Origin: Tubiluchus corallicola
Taxonomy: Eukaryota; Priapulida; Priapulimorpha; Priapulimorphida; Tubiluchidae
Assembly (NCBI GenBank): GCA_030141605.1
Contig: JAQGDQ010000942.1
Location: 1-64,000, forward strand
Length of the DNA: 64,000 nucleotides
Reading direction: 5' to 3'
The notes below the pieces were generated by a model, which did not search any database, was not told the DNA's origin, and saw only the letters and a list, made by a program, of their open reading frames with translations. Below, piece by piece: positions 1 through 10,100 of the stretch. How positions within the stretch are numbered: position 1 is the first letter of the stretch; the number at the start of each line of letters is the position of its first letter. Made by a program: the position numbers and the translations under genes.

Positions 1-443
1 ATCCAATGTCTTCTTTATAATCTTATTTTCCCATGACACCATCTTGCTTTTTATTAAATCTTGTTGGATAGCTTGTCTTCATACTTCATGCTACCAAATT
101 TTATCCTAAATGTGTAACACATTCTATACCAATTAGACTACACATTAGGAAAAAAACTTAGGAAAACTCTAACAGAGTAACGCAAAATGCAAAAAGATTT
201 GCAAAGCTTGCGCGAAAAATTACTGCTGAAGTAAATACACTGGCTATCAAATACACTGAGTTGTTTACGCACATTTTACACAAACTATTTTATTTCCGTT
301 TTCTTTTATCAAAATTGCACAAAGCAACCTCCGGTGAAATTTGCACGAAAAATTAATTGCAAATTTTATAATTTTAATGTATATGCATTCGGTTCTTCCC
401 AGTAAAAAAGCAGAGTGGTAGCGCGTGGGCACATACTTAAGTA
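1..443 (+). repeat. Left arm of the long inverted repeat
   Basis: Pairs with 1757-2169 on the other strand. The inner end carries a GC-richer block (about 400-443) that is exactly conserved in the right arm. The 183-nt reading frame on the minus strand here is a by-product of the repeat and is not called as a gene. Confidence 0.8.
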
Positions 444-1044
444 CCACTTCTTGTTTTCAATTCTGTCTGGAGTTAAAAGAAAAGCGACTATCTAAAACCT
501 TCTACAGTCAGAACAAACGAGTTTGTAATTTAAAAATTACAAATCATTAGTGACTGGGCGATAATACCCTGCACCATGAAAAATATTAGACTAATAGTGA
601 ACTCAGTTTGCGGGATTAGAGGGCTACTGCCATACTTCATGTATGAACAAATTCAATAATTTGTTAATATTTTAACACTAGATAAGTCATTTGTTCGCCT
701 TGCCAGAATAATAATTGAATCTATAGACGAGGATAAGTTTATAAACTCGCTGCACTCATACCCGAATAATGCCAAATCCTCACTTATTGTATGACACAAT
801 TTTTGTAACAGATCTAGGAATCATACTAAAAAATTCTTGATTGACAATCGTAGATCTTTGTTTTTATTGCAGGTTACAAGATCAGTCACATTTAATTCAC
901 TGAGCATGTTGCTTCATACTTTCCTATAAGACCATAACGAATGGCACAGTGAGAATGTAATATAGTTCAGTAGTGGGTCTCTGACACTCTACGGGTTCCT
1001 AATTTGTTTTAAATGTTCTTCACTTTTTTTTAAATTGCCTTAAT
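444..1044. other. Unique core of the foldback-like element
   Basis: AT-rich sequence between the left arm and the minisatellite. I see no coding motif, RNA gene or further repeat in it. Confidence 0.4.
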
Positions 1045-1066
1045 TTGTTAATATTTTTTAGAAAAC

Positions 1067-1757
1067 ATTTGTCCTCTTGCAAGTTCTCTGTTCTTTTGGA
1101 TGTCTTATCTCTTTTAGGAAGTCTTCTAGGAAGACCTTTCGCTTCTAGGAAGTACTCTGGGAAGTGTTCTGACATCTTGGAAGTCTTCTGCCCTCTTGGA
1201 AGTATTGTGTCCTCTACGAAGTCCTTTGGGAAGACCTTTGTCTTTTTGGAAATCTTGTGTCCTCTGGGATTTCATCTCAGAAGTCCTCTGTCCTCTTGGA
1301 AGCCTTCTGTCCTTCGAGGAAGTCCACTAGGAAAACCTTTGTGTTCTAGGAATCCTCAGTTGCTGAGGAAGTCCTCTAGTAGGTCTTCTGTCTTCAAAGA
1401 AGTCATCTGTCCTATCCAAAGTGTTCAATCATCTAGGAAGAACTTCAATCTTCTAGGAAGTCATCTGTCTTTTAGAAAGTTCTCTGTTCTTTTGGAGAAC
1501 CTCTGTAATCGTGGAAGTCCTCTGTCCTCCTCGAAGTCCTCTGTCGTTTTGGATGTCATCTGTCACCTGGGAAGTTATCTGTCATTCTGGAAGTCCTCTG
1601 TCCTATTTGAAGTCTTCTATCCTCTAGGTAGTCCTCTAGGAAGATATTTGCCTTCTAGGAAGTATCTGTTCTTTTGGAAGTCCTATGTCCTCTTGCAAGT
1701 GATCTGTAATCTTGGAAGACTTCTGACCTACTGGAAGTCTTCTATGCTCTAGGAAGC
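1067..1757 (+). repeat. Degenerate 19-bp minisatellite, forward orientation
   Basis: About 35 imperfect copies of a unit close to GGAAGTCCTCTGTCCTCTT, with 18 to 20 bp spacing. The array gives a 235-codon open frame (1045-1752) rich in Ser, Leu and Pro with a periodic peptide pattern. It shows no domain, and its composition follows the DNA repeat, so it is not called as a gene. Confidence 0.75.
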
Positions 1758-2169
1758 ACGTACTTAAGTATGTGCCCACGCGCTACCACTCTGCTTTTTT
1801 ACTGGGAATTGCATTTAATTTTTTGTGCAAATAACACCGGAGGTTGCTTTGTGCAATTTTGATAAAAGTAAATGGAAATAAAATAGTTTGTGTAAAATGT
1901 GGGTAAACAACTCAGTGTATTTAATAGCTGGTGTATTTACTTCAGCAGTAATTTTTCGCGCAAGCTTTGCAAATCTATTTGCGTTTTGGGTTACTCTGTT
2001 AGAGTTTTCCTAAGTTTTTTCCTAATGTGTAGTCTAATTGGTATAGAATGTGTTACACGTTCAGGATAAAATTTGGTAGCATGAAGTATGAAGACAAGCT
2101 ATCCAACAAGATTTAATAAAAAGCAAGATGGTGTCATGGGAAAATAAGATTATAAAGAAGACATTGGAT
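1757..2169 (-). repeat. Right arm of the long inverted repeat
   Basis: Reverse complement of 1-443 with few mismatches, which suggests recent insertion or gene conversion between arms. It ends 97 bp before the start codon of the GT31-like fragment, so the element lies where that gene's promoter or 5' UTR would be. Confidence 0.8.
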
Positions 2170-2265
2170 AAAAGAGTATGACCAGTGTACAAAAATACGA
2201 GTTTGCAAGGCTATGTTGTTTATAACTGAGTTTTAATTAACATAAATACGCTGAAGGAGCTAAAG

Positions 2266-2760
2266 ATGTTCAACTTTATTCAACTACATAAGAAAAATTG
2301 GGAACAATTCAGGCTATCGCAAGCTACCCGCATATGTTTTCTACGTTTGTTATTAATTTTCGCTACTTGTCTCTCTATTTACAAGTTTGCGAGTTCATAT
2401 CACAAGCACACGTCAACAGTTAAAAAAGGTATCATGGCACTGAAAACGAGTAATTGCTCCGAATACCATATTATAAAAAAACACAGGAAAGAAATGCTGT
2501 TGTTTGTTGGCATCGTAAGTGCACCTATTCGCAGGGAACGACGGGATGCAATCCGATTGACGTGGATGAAATGGTGTCACAGTTTTGACGATGTCATCTG
2601 CAAGTTCTTTACTGACGAACAGGATCACTTCGGACGCCGATTAAGGGATGAATTGCTTAATCCCTTGATTACTGAAGCCATGTTACACTGTGCTAGCCGA
2701 GACACCAGGTGGATACATCTTCGGTAGGTGGCTCGCATGGATTAACGTCCACTCCAGATG
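2266..2760 (+). pseudogene. Beta-1,3-galactosyltransferase-like (GT31) gene, N-terminal part, broken
   Basis: An open frame of 153 codons (2266-2727) has a type II Golgi enzyme layout: a short cytosolic tail, one membrane segment at about residues 22-42, a stem, then the start of a GT31 catalytic domain at 78-100, where VSAPIRRERRDAIRLTW matches the family pattern (R-R-x-A-I-R-x-T-W). After about residue 135 the family-like reading (a Gly-Gly-Tyr-x-Phe-Gly-Arg stretch) moves to the next frame and stops near 2757, so a frameshift is likely. A possible splice donor (GTAGGT, 2721) would instead make this a first exon. No downstream exon with the GT31 DDD motif is visible. Known family members transfer Gal or GlcNAc in the Golgi; the substrate here is unknown. 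It lies next to mobile DNA and is probably a dead copy. Confidence 0.6.
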
Positions 2761-3300
2761 ACGAGAAATCCTTCCAAAAAGCATCATTCATCTTTCTTGG
2801 ATCTTTTTACTGTCTTGCAGTAGCCTAGTAACGTCTTTTGTGGAAGTCTTCCTGTAAGAACAACACTTTCCTTTCGTCTTGGGTGATAAGATGCCATTGT
2901 TTGGGCCAGCTTTAAAAGGCACGAAACGGTATACTAATTTACACACAGAGATCCTAACAATTTTGGGCTGATGTTTTGACGTGTGCTCGTGTAAAGTCAG
3001 AATTTTAGTCCGTTTGCATGGAGTGATATCCATTTTGACATTTCTAGCACAAAGGGTGAAAAACAAATGGTAAACAATACACTCATTCCATTCATATGAT
3101 GAAGTAATGAAGCTGATGAAATAGAGCATCATCTTCTAAAATTCGGGTGCAAGTGTACTAAAACTCAGGTAAAACAATCAAAATCAACTGCAAATACACT
3201 TTTACTATTATTTTCTTACAGAAAAACGGTAACATTTAGCCAAAGAAAAGTCTATGTCATTAAATGCTCTTTTGGGGTAAAATCAGTTTTGATGCAATTA
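2761..3300. other. Intergenic, nothing recognised
   Basis: No domain or repeat identified. A 114-codon minus-strand frame (2788-3132) has no recognisable motif and no support, so it is not called. Confidence 0.35.
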
Positions 3301-3309
3301 ATTTGCACA

Positions 3310-3612
3310 GAACTTCTTTGAGAATAGAGGACCTGTTGGAGGACTTCCTAGATGCCAGAGGACTTGCGAGAGGACAGTGGACTTCCAAGAGGACTAAGGT
3401 CTTCCTAGATGACTTCCCAGAAGACAGAAGATTTCCAAGAAGGCAAATGTATTCCTAGATGACTTCCTGGAGGACAGAAGACTTCCAAAAGGGCAGAGGA
3501 CTTCCAGGAGGACAGAAGACTTCCTTGAGGACTTCACAGAGGACTTCTTAGAAGACAGATTACTTCAAAGAAGACAGAATACCTCCAGGAGGACAGAGGA
3601 CTCCTAAGAGAC
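3310..3612 (-). repeat. Same 19-bp minisatellite, reverse orientation
   Basis: About 15 copies of the complement of the unit at 1067-1757 (for example TTCCAGGAGGACAGAGGAC). The two arrays face each other across the GT31 fragment and share the same unit, so they derive from one family. The array ends directly at the retroelement fragment that begins near 3614. Confidence 0.75.
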
Positions 3613-3613
3613 T

Positions 3614-4254
3614 TTGTTTACTCATACCTGTCCGAACCCGGGCACTGCTCGAGTAACGCTGACGGAAGAAAGGATTACCCGGCCGAAATTGATTAAAATT
3701 TCAAATGGTTGCAAGGTACATTCTCGATCATTCGAGTTGCCAAAATATTATTATCGTAACTCTCAAATTATGATAGAGGCTGAGATACCAATGCCAAAGA
3801 TGAATGAACGGTTCTATAAAGAATTAAGCGACATGCAAAATGTAACCCTGGGGAAAGTTGATTTGATTCCCGAATATGTGAAGCCACCAGCCCAAAAAAC
3901 ATGGGACCAGTTTGACATATCTCTAGAAGATTTGAAATCTTCTATACAAGAGAATGGTGAGAGATTAAAACACCAGAAAATTTAGCTGGCAGAGTTGGAA
4001 TAATTTGTGATTTGAAACGTCGAAGGGGTCTGTTTGTACTGACATCCATGTTACTTCGATGGAGAACTGAGTATTCTGCTCCCATGACCGAAAGGGGATC
4101 TTCCAGTAGTGGGCGGAAATGCTTACCGGAAATATCCTCTGACATACAAGTAAAGAGGGCCACGACTAAAAGAGCCAAGCGGGCAGAGGAAGACCCACCA
4201 GCAATAGAGTTGAGAGAAAGAACTCAAATACCCGCACGAGTAGTAGTCTAGGAG
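3614..4254 (+). pseudogene. 3'-terminal coding remnant of an LTR retroelement
   Basis: A frame of 123 codons (3614-3985) continues in another frame (about 3964-4251) after a shift near 3960-3985, giving a broken remnant of about 200 residues. The first half has a Cys and aromatic-rich stretch, then a Pro-rich linker and a helical acidic stretch. The second half is basic and Ser-rich. Position just upstream of a purine tract and an LTR shows that it is the 3' end of an element. I cannot tell whether it is the end of pol or an env-like third ORF; no diagnostic motif (RT, RNase H, integrase zinc finger) is present. The frame is disrupted and should not be functional. Confidence 0.5.
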
Positions 4255-4611
4255 AAAAGAGTCCACGAAGTATAACAAAATAATTGGCCATAATGACAGA
4301 AATTAAAATATATGTATATATATATAATGGATCCACATAGAGAAAGCAAAAGTGAAAAACACCGACAAGCCAGAATGGAGGGATCATAGACCCCGGTCCA
4401 AGATACCATTAGCAGCCAAATGGATAATGGTCAATGGTATCCCGCCGCCGGACTCTCTAAGATGAAGAATGTCCCGTATTGTGTTATTGTAACATGTGCA
4501 TTATGTAAAGAGACTTGTATTGTAATGGTAGATATAGTATTATTAAAGAAAGTCGAGAATAGAAATGAGCTTTTAAAGGGAAACATTAAATCCGAGGGAA
4601 ATCTGAGATGA
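4255..4611 (+). other. Untranslated 3' part of the LTR element
   Basis: Spacer between the coding remnant and the polypurine tract. It contains a short TA-rich run (4310-4328). No gene seen. Confidence 0.35.
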
Positions 4612-4623
4612 GTTTTAGGGGAG
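4612..4623 (+). other. Polypurine tract of the LTR element
   Basis: A purine-rich run (TTTTAGGGGAG) directly abuts a TGTG LTR start. This is the expected plus-strand priming site of an LTR retroelement and fixes the 5' edge of the LTR. Confidence 0.55.
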
Positions 4624-5756
4624 TGTGAAATTGTAATGTAATTCGAAGCTCGTTAGCAAGGTCCACAGGCAATGACGAGGATGGCACTGGTCAGCCTAAC
4701 TATTTAACAGGTATTACTCTATTGTTCTTAATTGAGAGGAATGTTGTCAGAACTCGACCATGTGGACGAAGAGACAAACTCCGGGTAATTTAATAAACGC
4801 TAATGAGGGCAGAAAGCAGGGCCATGAATTTTGGAACAGTGACAGTGTAGGACGCTGTCCTACAAGCAGTAAAAAGTATTGAGGCGCTTAAAGTTGAGAT
4901 GCCCAGATGATCAGGGTGACGAAGTGCTCAGAAGTCAGAATGCTCTGATAACCAGCCATAAGGGTGTATCTTGTCACATAACCGAGAGGCATTGATAAGG
5001 GGGGTACGACGAGAAATCAGGGCTGTTGGCTTGATTTTTGGTCGATGTCAGGAAGGTCACACTGTGTGGACTTTCAGCCAGGAACTCTGAAGGCAGGAGT
5101 TATCGTTTCTTTTTGCTCAGCGTGACTTCAGTGGTGTCACTGGATTGAACCAACTTCTGAAGCTCTGAACGGCACGTATTAGGAACAGGACTGGGCCAAT
5201 TATAAGGACTTGGAAATTAGCCAGTCTCAGAGTTAAGTGATCTTATATATTCTATACTGGGTAATAAAAACCTTGTACTTAACCGTTGAAGGCTGTATAT
5301 TGTTAATTAAAGGAACAGCAGTCACTAAATTATTTGTGAACTTGTTGAAGTCCTACTGATGCACTGTAGTTGTAAAAATTCCGTTGGTTGAATGTAAACT
5401 CAATTTGTGAATCTATTTAAATTGCTATGTTCAAAACCATCAGTTTTGCAAACCTGTTTAACTAATAAACCGTATATACTACTGTTAATATTGCATTTAC
5501 ATTGATTTGTACCGACGAAGATTACTTTGAAGTTTTGCAAACTCTTAAAAACGCTATCTGTTGCACGAACCTAACACGGACCATATTCACACTGAAGCTA
5601 CTTATTGCGGAGCTCAGCTATTAAACTAGGGAGATTCAGATTTTCTACACAACCCGTATTTTGTAGTCTGAGGTCGCTCTGATATTCGTCATAGCCATTC
5701 CAACCCAGCCGAAGCTCCAGTAGTCGGGGAACTAATTAAATAATTAATTGCCTAAT
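4624..5756 (+). mobile_element. 3' LTR of the retroelement (about 1.1 kb)
   Basis: Starts TGTGAAATTG next to a polypurine tract. The 3' part (about 5090-5756) is similar to 17690-18260 and 43720-44218: shared blocks include a GGCCAAT-like segment, an AATAAA region and a closing segment with GAAGCTCC followed by repeated TTAATT. Because the upstream coding remnant makes this copy a 3' LTR, the shared closing segment must lie within the LTR. The exact 3' edge is uncertain by about 10 bp. Confidence 0.55.
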
Positions 5757-5964
5757 TAACGCTTGTATTACCATTATAAAAAGATTGGGTAAAATATGAG
5801 GTAACTGACAAAAATGTTAGTAGGGTGTCGTATTTTGTAGAGCAGCCACCACACTGTGATCTATCGAGAATAAGCCTTTCACTGGAAGATTTGTCTGCGC
5901 CCTCGTGCAGCAGATGCCTAATTATTGGGCACAAAGTGCCCTCCTGTTGGAGCGATTTGGCTAC

Positions 5965-6150
5965 ATTGGGGATGGACGTCCCCCCTTGGGTCGGCGGAGG
6001 AAATTCTCGGCCAGAGCGACGGGATGCGCTTCCGTAGAATTTAACCAAAAGGGCACATTGGGTTGAAGCTTCCCCTTGGGTCGGTGGAGAAAAATGTTGG
6101 CCGGAGCGACGGGATGAGCTTCCGTAGATTTTGTAGAAAGTGCTCTTTGG
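5965..6150 (+). repeat. Tandem duplication of a GC-rich 94-bp unit
   Basis: Two diverged copies, about 5966-6059 and 6060-6150, each with CCTTGGGTCGG, GAGCGACGGGATG and CTTCCGTAGA in the same order. They are much more GC-rich than the surroundings. A minus-strand frame of 139 codons (5752-6171) shows the duplication as a repeated Arg-Arg-Ser-Gly/Pro-Pro-Thr-Gln-Gly peptide, but no domain is recognised. Confidence 0.6.
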
Positions 6151-6189
6151 GTTGAACATTCGTACTTTCAACCGCCATTATGAACGAAG

Positions 6190-6856
6190 TACTTAAGCGA
6201 ATTTAAGATACAATACTATAAACAGCCCGCTGTCACTAAAAACAATAAATATAAACGTAGTTGAATGTAATTTAATTGAGGAAATATTTGATAATAAATT
6301 CTTGTTTCATTTTTCTCTGGACGATCTTTTTGCTTTGATTTGGCTTTGCTTTTCCTTTGCAGCACATGCTAAAACAAAGCTCGCTTTGATACAAGCCGTT
6401 TTGGCGCTATTTCAGAAAGGAAGAGAACACCCCTTCAACGAATAGTTTGTGTGCAAAGTGTCTGTCAATGTGAACTGATCGCGTAGACAGAGTTCAGTAT
6501 TTTCCAAGAGTATTCCTTTGAAGTACCGTGTGGACAAGGTACAAGCAGAAGCGACTACTAATGTATTTCTTATAGAGCTGAACTAATCTGCACAATTCTA
6601 TCACTGTGGCAACATCACACATATAATAGAAGATCAATAGATTTTAAATTGTCGTGTAAACACGGAAAGTAGTTGCACTTCACCTTAAGAGACTAAAATT
6701 TCTTTATGTACCTCTTACCATAGAAAATGACAATAAAATTACGTGGAAATATAGTGAGCAACAGTATTTATTGTATTTGAATATATTCTGGGTCACTAAT
6801 GGTCCATATCGTGAGTGTGATTTTGTGTGAGATAATTTACTTAGACGTTAACAGAG
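6190..6856 (+). promoter_or_regulatory. 5' flank of the CHST15-like gene
   Basis: No coding motif seen. By position it holds the promoter and 5' UTR of the sulfotransferase gene. I cannot pick out a convincing TATA or initiator element. The start codon at 6857 has purines at -3 and -1. Confidence 0.3.
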
Positions 6857-7148
6857 ATGCATTACATATTCGCTAAAATGTCTTTAAATAATCACCCATC
6901 AGGTGTCCAGTCATGGCCTAATAAAGTGAAATTTTTCCCTGTTTGTTTGTTCTTTTCCGTGTTACTTCTAATATGTGTATACGTCCACGATGAAGATGAC
7001 GAAAATAAGCATTATTATACTCCTCTGGTTGAAGAATCCTGGAAAAAGAAAAAATCATGCAAGTTTTATGGCGTACCAGTCAATGAATCAACGTTTGAAC
7101 GTATATCAAATCAGTTAGTGCTACCAGTAAAGAATAGAGCAACGCGAG
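6857..7148 (+). CDS. CHST15-like exon 1
   Basis: Encodes the cytosolic tail, the membrane segment and the stem (97 codons plus 1 nt). A perfect GTAAGT donor lies at 7157, but it leaves phase 0, which does not fit exon 2. Donor GTATAT at 7149 gives phase 1, and the joined protein then has the spacing expected between the Lys-Asn of the family and the LRCxPY segment. A second in-frame ATG at 6878 also has a good context. Confidence 0.65.
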
Positions 7149-10100
7149 GTATATCGGTAAGTTTTGTCTGCAAATTACATGCTACGCATACAAATTTATT
7201 TGCTTTTACATTCCCAATCATGTTTTGTTTGAAACAACAAAGAACACGGTTTTACTTGTGCAATCTGTATTCTAGTGGTCATTGCTTATCTTATTGTCCC
7301 TGTTAACCAAACAATAACTATAAAGGTTGAAAATCATCCACGTCATTCAGATGGCATCTTAGCAAAACGTTATTTTGAATATAACTGCCTATTCACTCAT
7401 TGCTATTCCTTACTTATCTTCTAACCAAGTATGTTAAAACTACTATATTAATTCAATTTATAATTTATTTTGTTGAAAACTAGAGCATTTAGTTATATAT
7501 ATAGCAGCAGCCGAAAACAAACTGATACTTGCATGAGTTAAATTACTGTTTCCTGCAGTCTGCATTTGCAATTGTTGTTTAATGTCAACTTGCTGATACA
7601 GTTTGCGCTGTTCTAGATTTGGGCAAGTATTGAGAGCTAGTAGATTTTTATGGTGGGGGTGAAACTCTTTACCTCCCAACTCATCCACAAATCTGACTAA
7701 ACCTGTCGCGTCATCTTTTATTCACAATAAAATGGTTGTGCAACATACGTGGGCGGTTGTTGTCCTACAATTTTCCAGAGGGCAACAACGCATATGAACC
7801 AAAAATTCAACGACACAGGTATAATTAATATATCTTTAGAGAGGTTGCAATGTCGAAGGGCTCACTTGAAAAACCAGCGGGTCTAAGGTTTGATGTTATG
7901 TTTTACGGGGGTTTACTTAGGCATTATGGTTTTCCATGTTGACCATGACATACACAGATTTCAAACATTCCAACAATAAAATCTCATATGAAATGGAGGA
8001 AAATATTATTCTTGTGTTTACTATTTTTATTCACTTTTTACTCTGTTTAGATAAATTAGAACAGGTTATATTATCATTAACAGTTTCGCATAAAAGCAGT
8101 TAATAATAACAAAAATGACAAAGTGAAAAGAAAACAAAATGTCTACTTATCAGTTAACCCTTCCCCTGAGAGGACAAGGACATAGGAAAGGAGTCTGCGG
8201 ACGTAGCTCACTCCAGTCAGTCACAGCAACACATCAACGACTTCAAGTCTATGGCCATAACAATCAACGTTGATGACGTCGGCTGCAGCACCAATCAAAC
8301 ATGAACTAAGGAATGGCTCACAAGTCTCTGTGTTTGACTCAGGATACGTCCACAATCCACAACGTTTGGACACTGGTGGCTAGTCACGCCTCTCCCTGTA
8401 GTTTAGAATAAGACACATCGTAGAGAGTTCCAACATCTCATCAAACATCAAAACTGAAGTAGTTTGGTATCACCACTGATAGTCTCTTCATGTTAGACTG
8501 TGATGCCGGGTTTTACTTGTTGGTTTTCTTGTTCTTTATTTAAACCAGATATACTTCAACAATTCCCAAACTGGTACTCCTAGCCGAGCGGTGAGGTAGT
8601 TGTACACAGATGTTAGTAGTTTAGAAACTGAATGAGTTTCTCATAGGTACCTCTATGGGGCGTACCTTGAGACAAAAGATGTGGGTTCGAATCACGAGTG
8701 GGATCTTAAGTGTCGGTCTTGAGTTGCTGTTATTGTGTTTAGCTAACAAAGTGTGAACTATTCATAATATTTTTACTATTCAAATACTTTTTAAACGTTC
8801 ACAAAGAAACGCACTCCAAGATACATATTTTGTGTATCAAGAACTATCAAAATTTTAATGAATAAATTTGTCAAAATCAATCAGAGTGCTGCACCCCCTT
8901 TTGGTTTAAAATTAAAAGTACTTTCAAAGGCAGTCTCTTAGACAACAAGATTATACTTAATCACTAGAGCGTACCTGTTTTTCAATAAAGCATACCTAAA
9001 TCATGTTATACTTTAAACAACAAACCTTTAAATTGTTGCAAAACTTCTTAGACATAATGTTGTTTACTAGACATGGAAGAAAAATAAATACAAGGCAAAA
9101 CCCAACTAAGGATAAACAAATCAAGATTCTAATACACTAGGTACTCACTAATTACCCTTTCCCTGGGAGGTGCACCGAAAAACCTGTCCACGCTGATATG
9201 GTTCACTGTACATTAACGTCTTGGCATGCCACATAATCACTGGTGACGTCATTGGAAACGAAGTCTGCACTGTCCAGTAGATAAGGTAGGTGACATCGAG
9301 AATGGTTTAACTTCCTCAGAGGTAGGTGAGGTGACATCGAGAATGGTTTAGCTTCCTCAGAGGCTGGCGTCAGGTAAATTTATGCGGTGATATTCAGTCC
9401 AACCTTCCACATGAACAGTAGTAACTCCATAACGGCTTTAGCAAATTGTCCCAAGTATCCATTTGGCTGTAAACTCCGATAGTGCACAAAATGTATCACA
9501 ACGTATCTAGACTGCTCGAAAACGTTGCTGTCCTTTAACTGTAATCACAGCTATAAAAAAAGGCTAAATCCCAAACTGCAACAAATTACATAGTCCGCAG
9601 GTAACACGTACAGAGCAAACGTCTTTACTTCATAGCTATAAACGTGCCGACTGAAGCCATCGAAATAAAACTAGGACGACAACCTGGTTTCCAACTTATG
9701 CATTTGTTGAAGGACAGGTGTGTGGCTTTCCCCACCCCGCAGTACTTACAGTACCTATTCATAATACTAACTAAACATTCACCTATAGTAGACTGTTCAT
9801 AACATAGACCAGTCAAATACCAGATGTGCACCAGTTTAGTGCTTCAGAGACTCTTATAACCAGGTTTAGGATTTTTAACCATTTTATAAAGACTTTTATA
9901 AGACTTTGTTTTGTCTATACTTAAAGTTAATCAAATAGTTGTTTTATATAAATTGCAAAGCCATAAGCTGAACTAAACTGCGTATTTTCTTGATTGCAAA
10001 ATGATTTAATCAGCAACTAATAGATGTAAGCGTTATGCATTTCTTTCCTACAAACGAAACTAGAATATATATTTTACTAATTCACTTGCAATTTCAACTG

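Larger units (their letters stand above)
1..2169. mobile_element. Foldback-like element with long inverted repeats
   Basis: The sequence from 1 to about 443 returns as its reverse complement at about 1757-2169, nearly base for base, with a few substitutions and one deletion of about 30 bp in the right arm. The outer ends are the 22-mer that starts at base 1 and its complement at 2148-2169. The left arm touches the window edge, so it may extend further. Long arms around a non-coding core that contains a minisatellite fit foldback or large MITE-type DNA transposons. No transposase is visible in the core, so it would be non-autonomous. Target-site duplications cannot be judged because the left flank is missing. 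Confidence 0.75.

Noticed and set aside
1045-1752. 235-codon open frame
   Set aside because: It lies wholly in the 19-bp minisatellite and has only a periodic low-complexity peptide.
6857-7306. Complete 149-codon gene
   Set aside because: The frame after 7148 is intron read-through; the first 97 codons fit exon 1 of the sulfotransferase gene.
8581-8700. Functional tRNA gene
   Set aside because: A and B boxes are too far apart, no cloverleaf closes, and the unit is repeated at 33.4 kb with long shared flanks.
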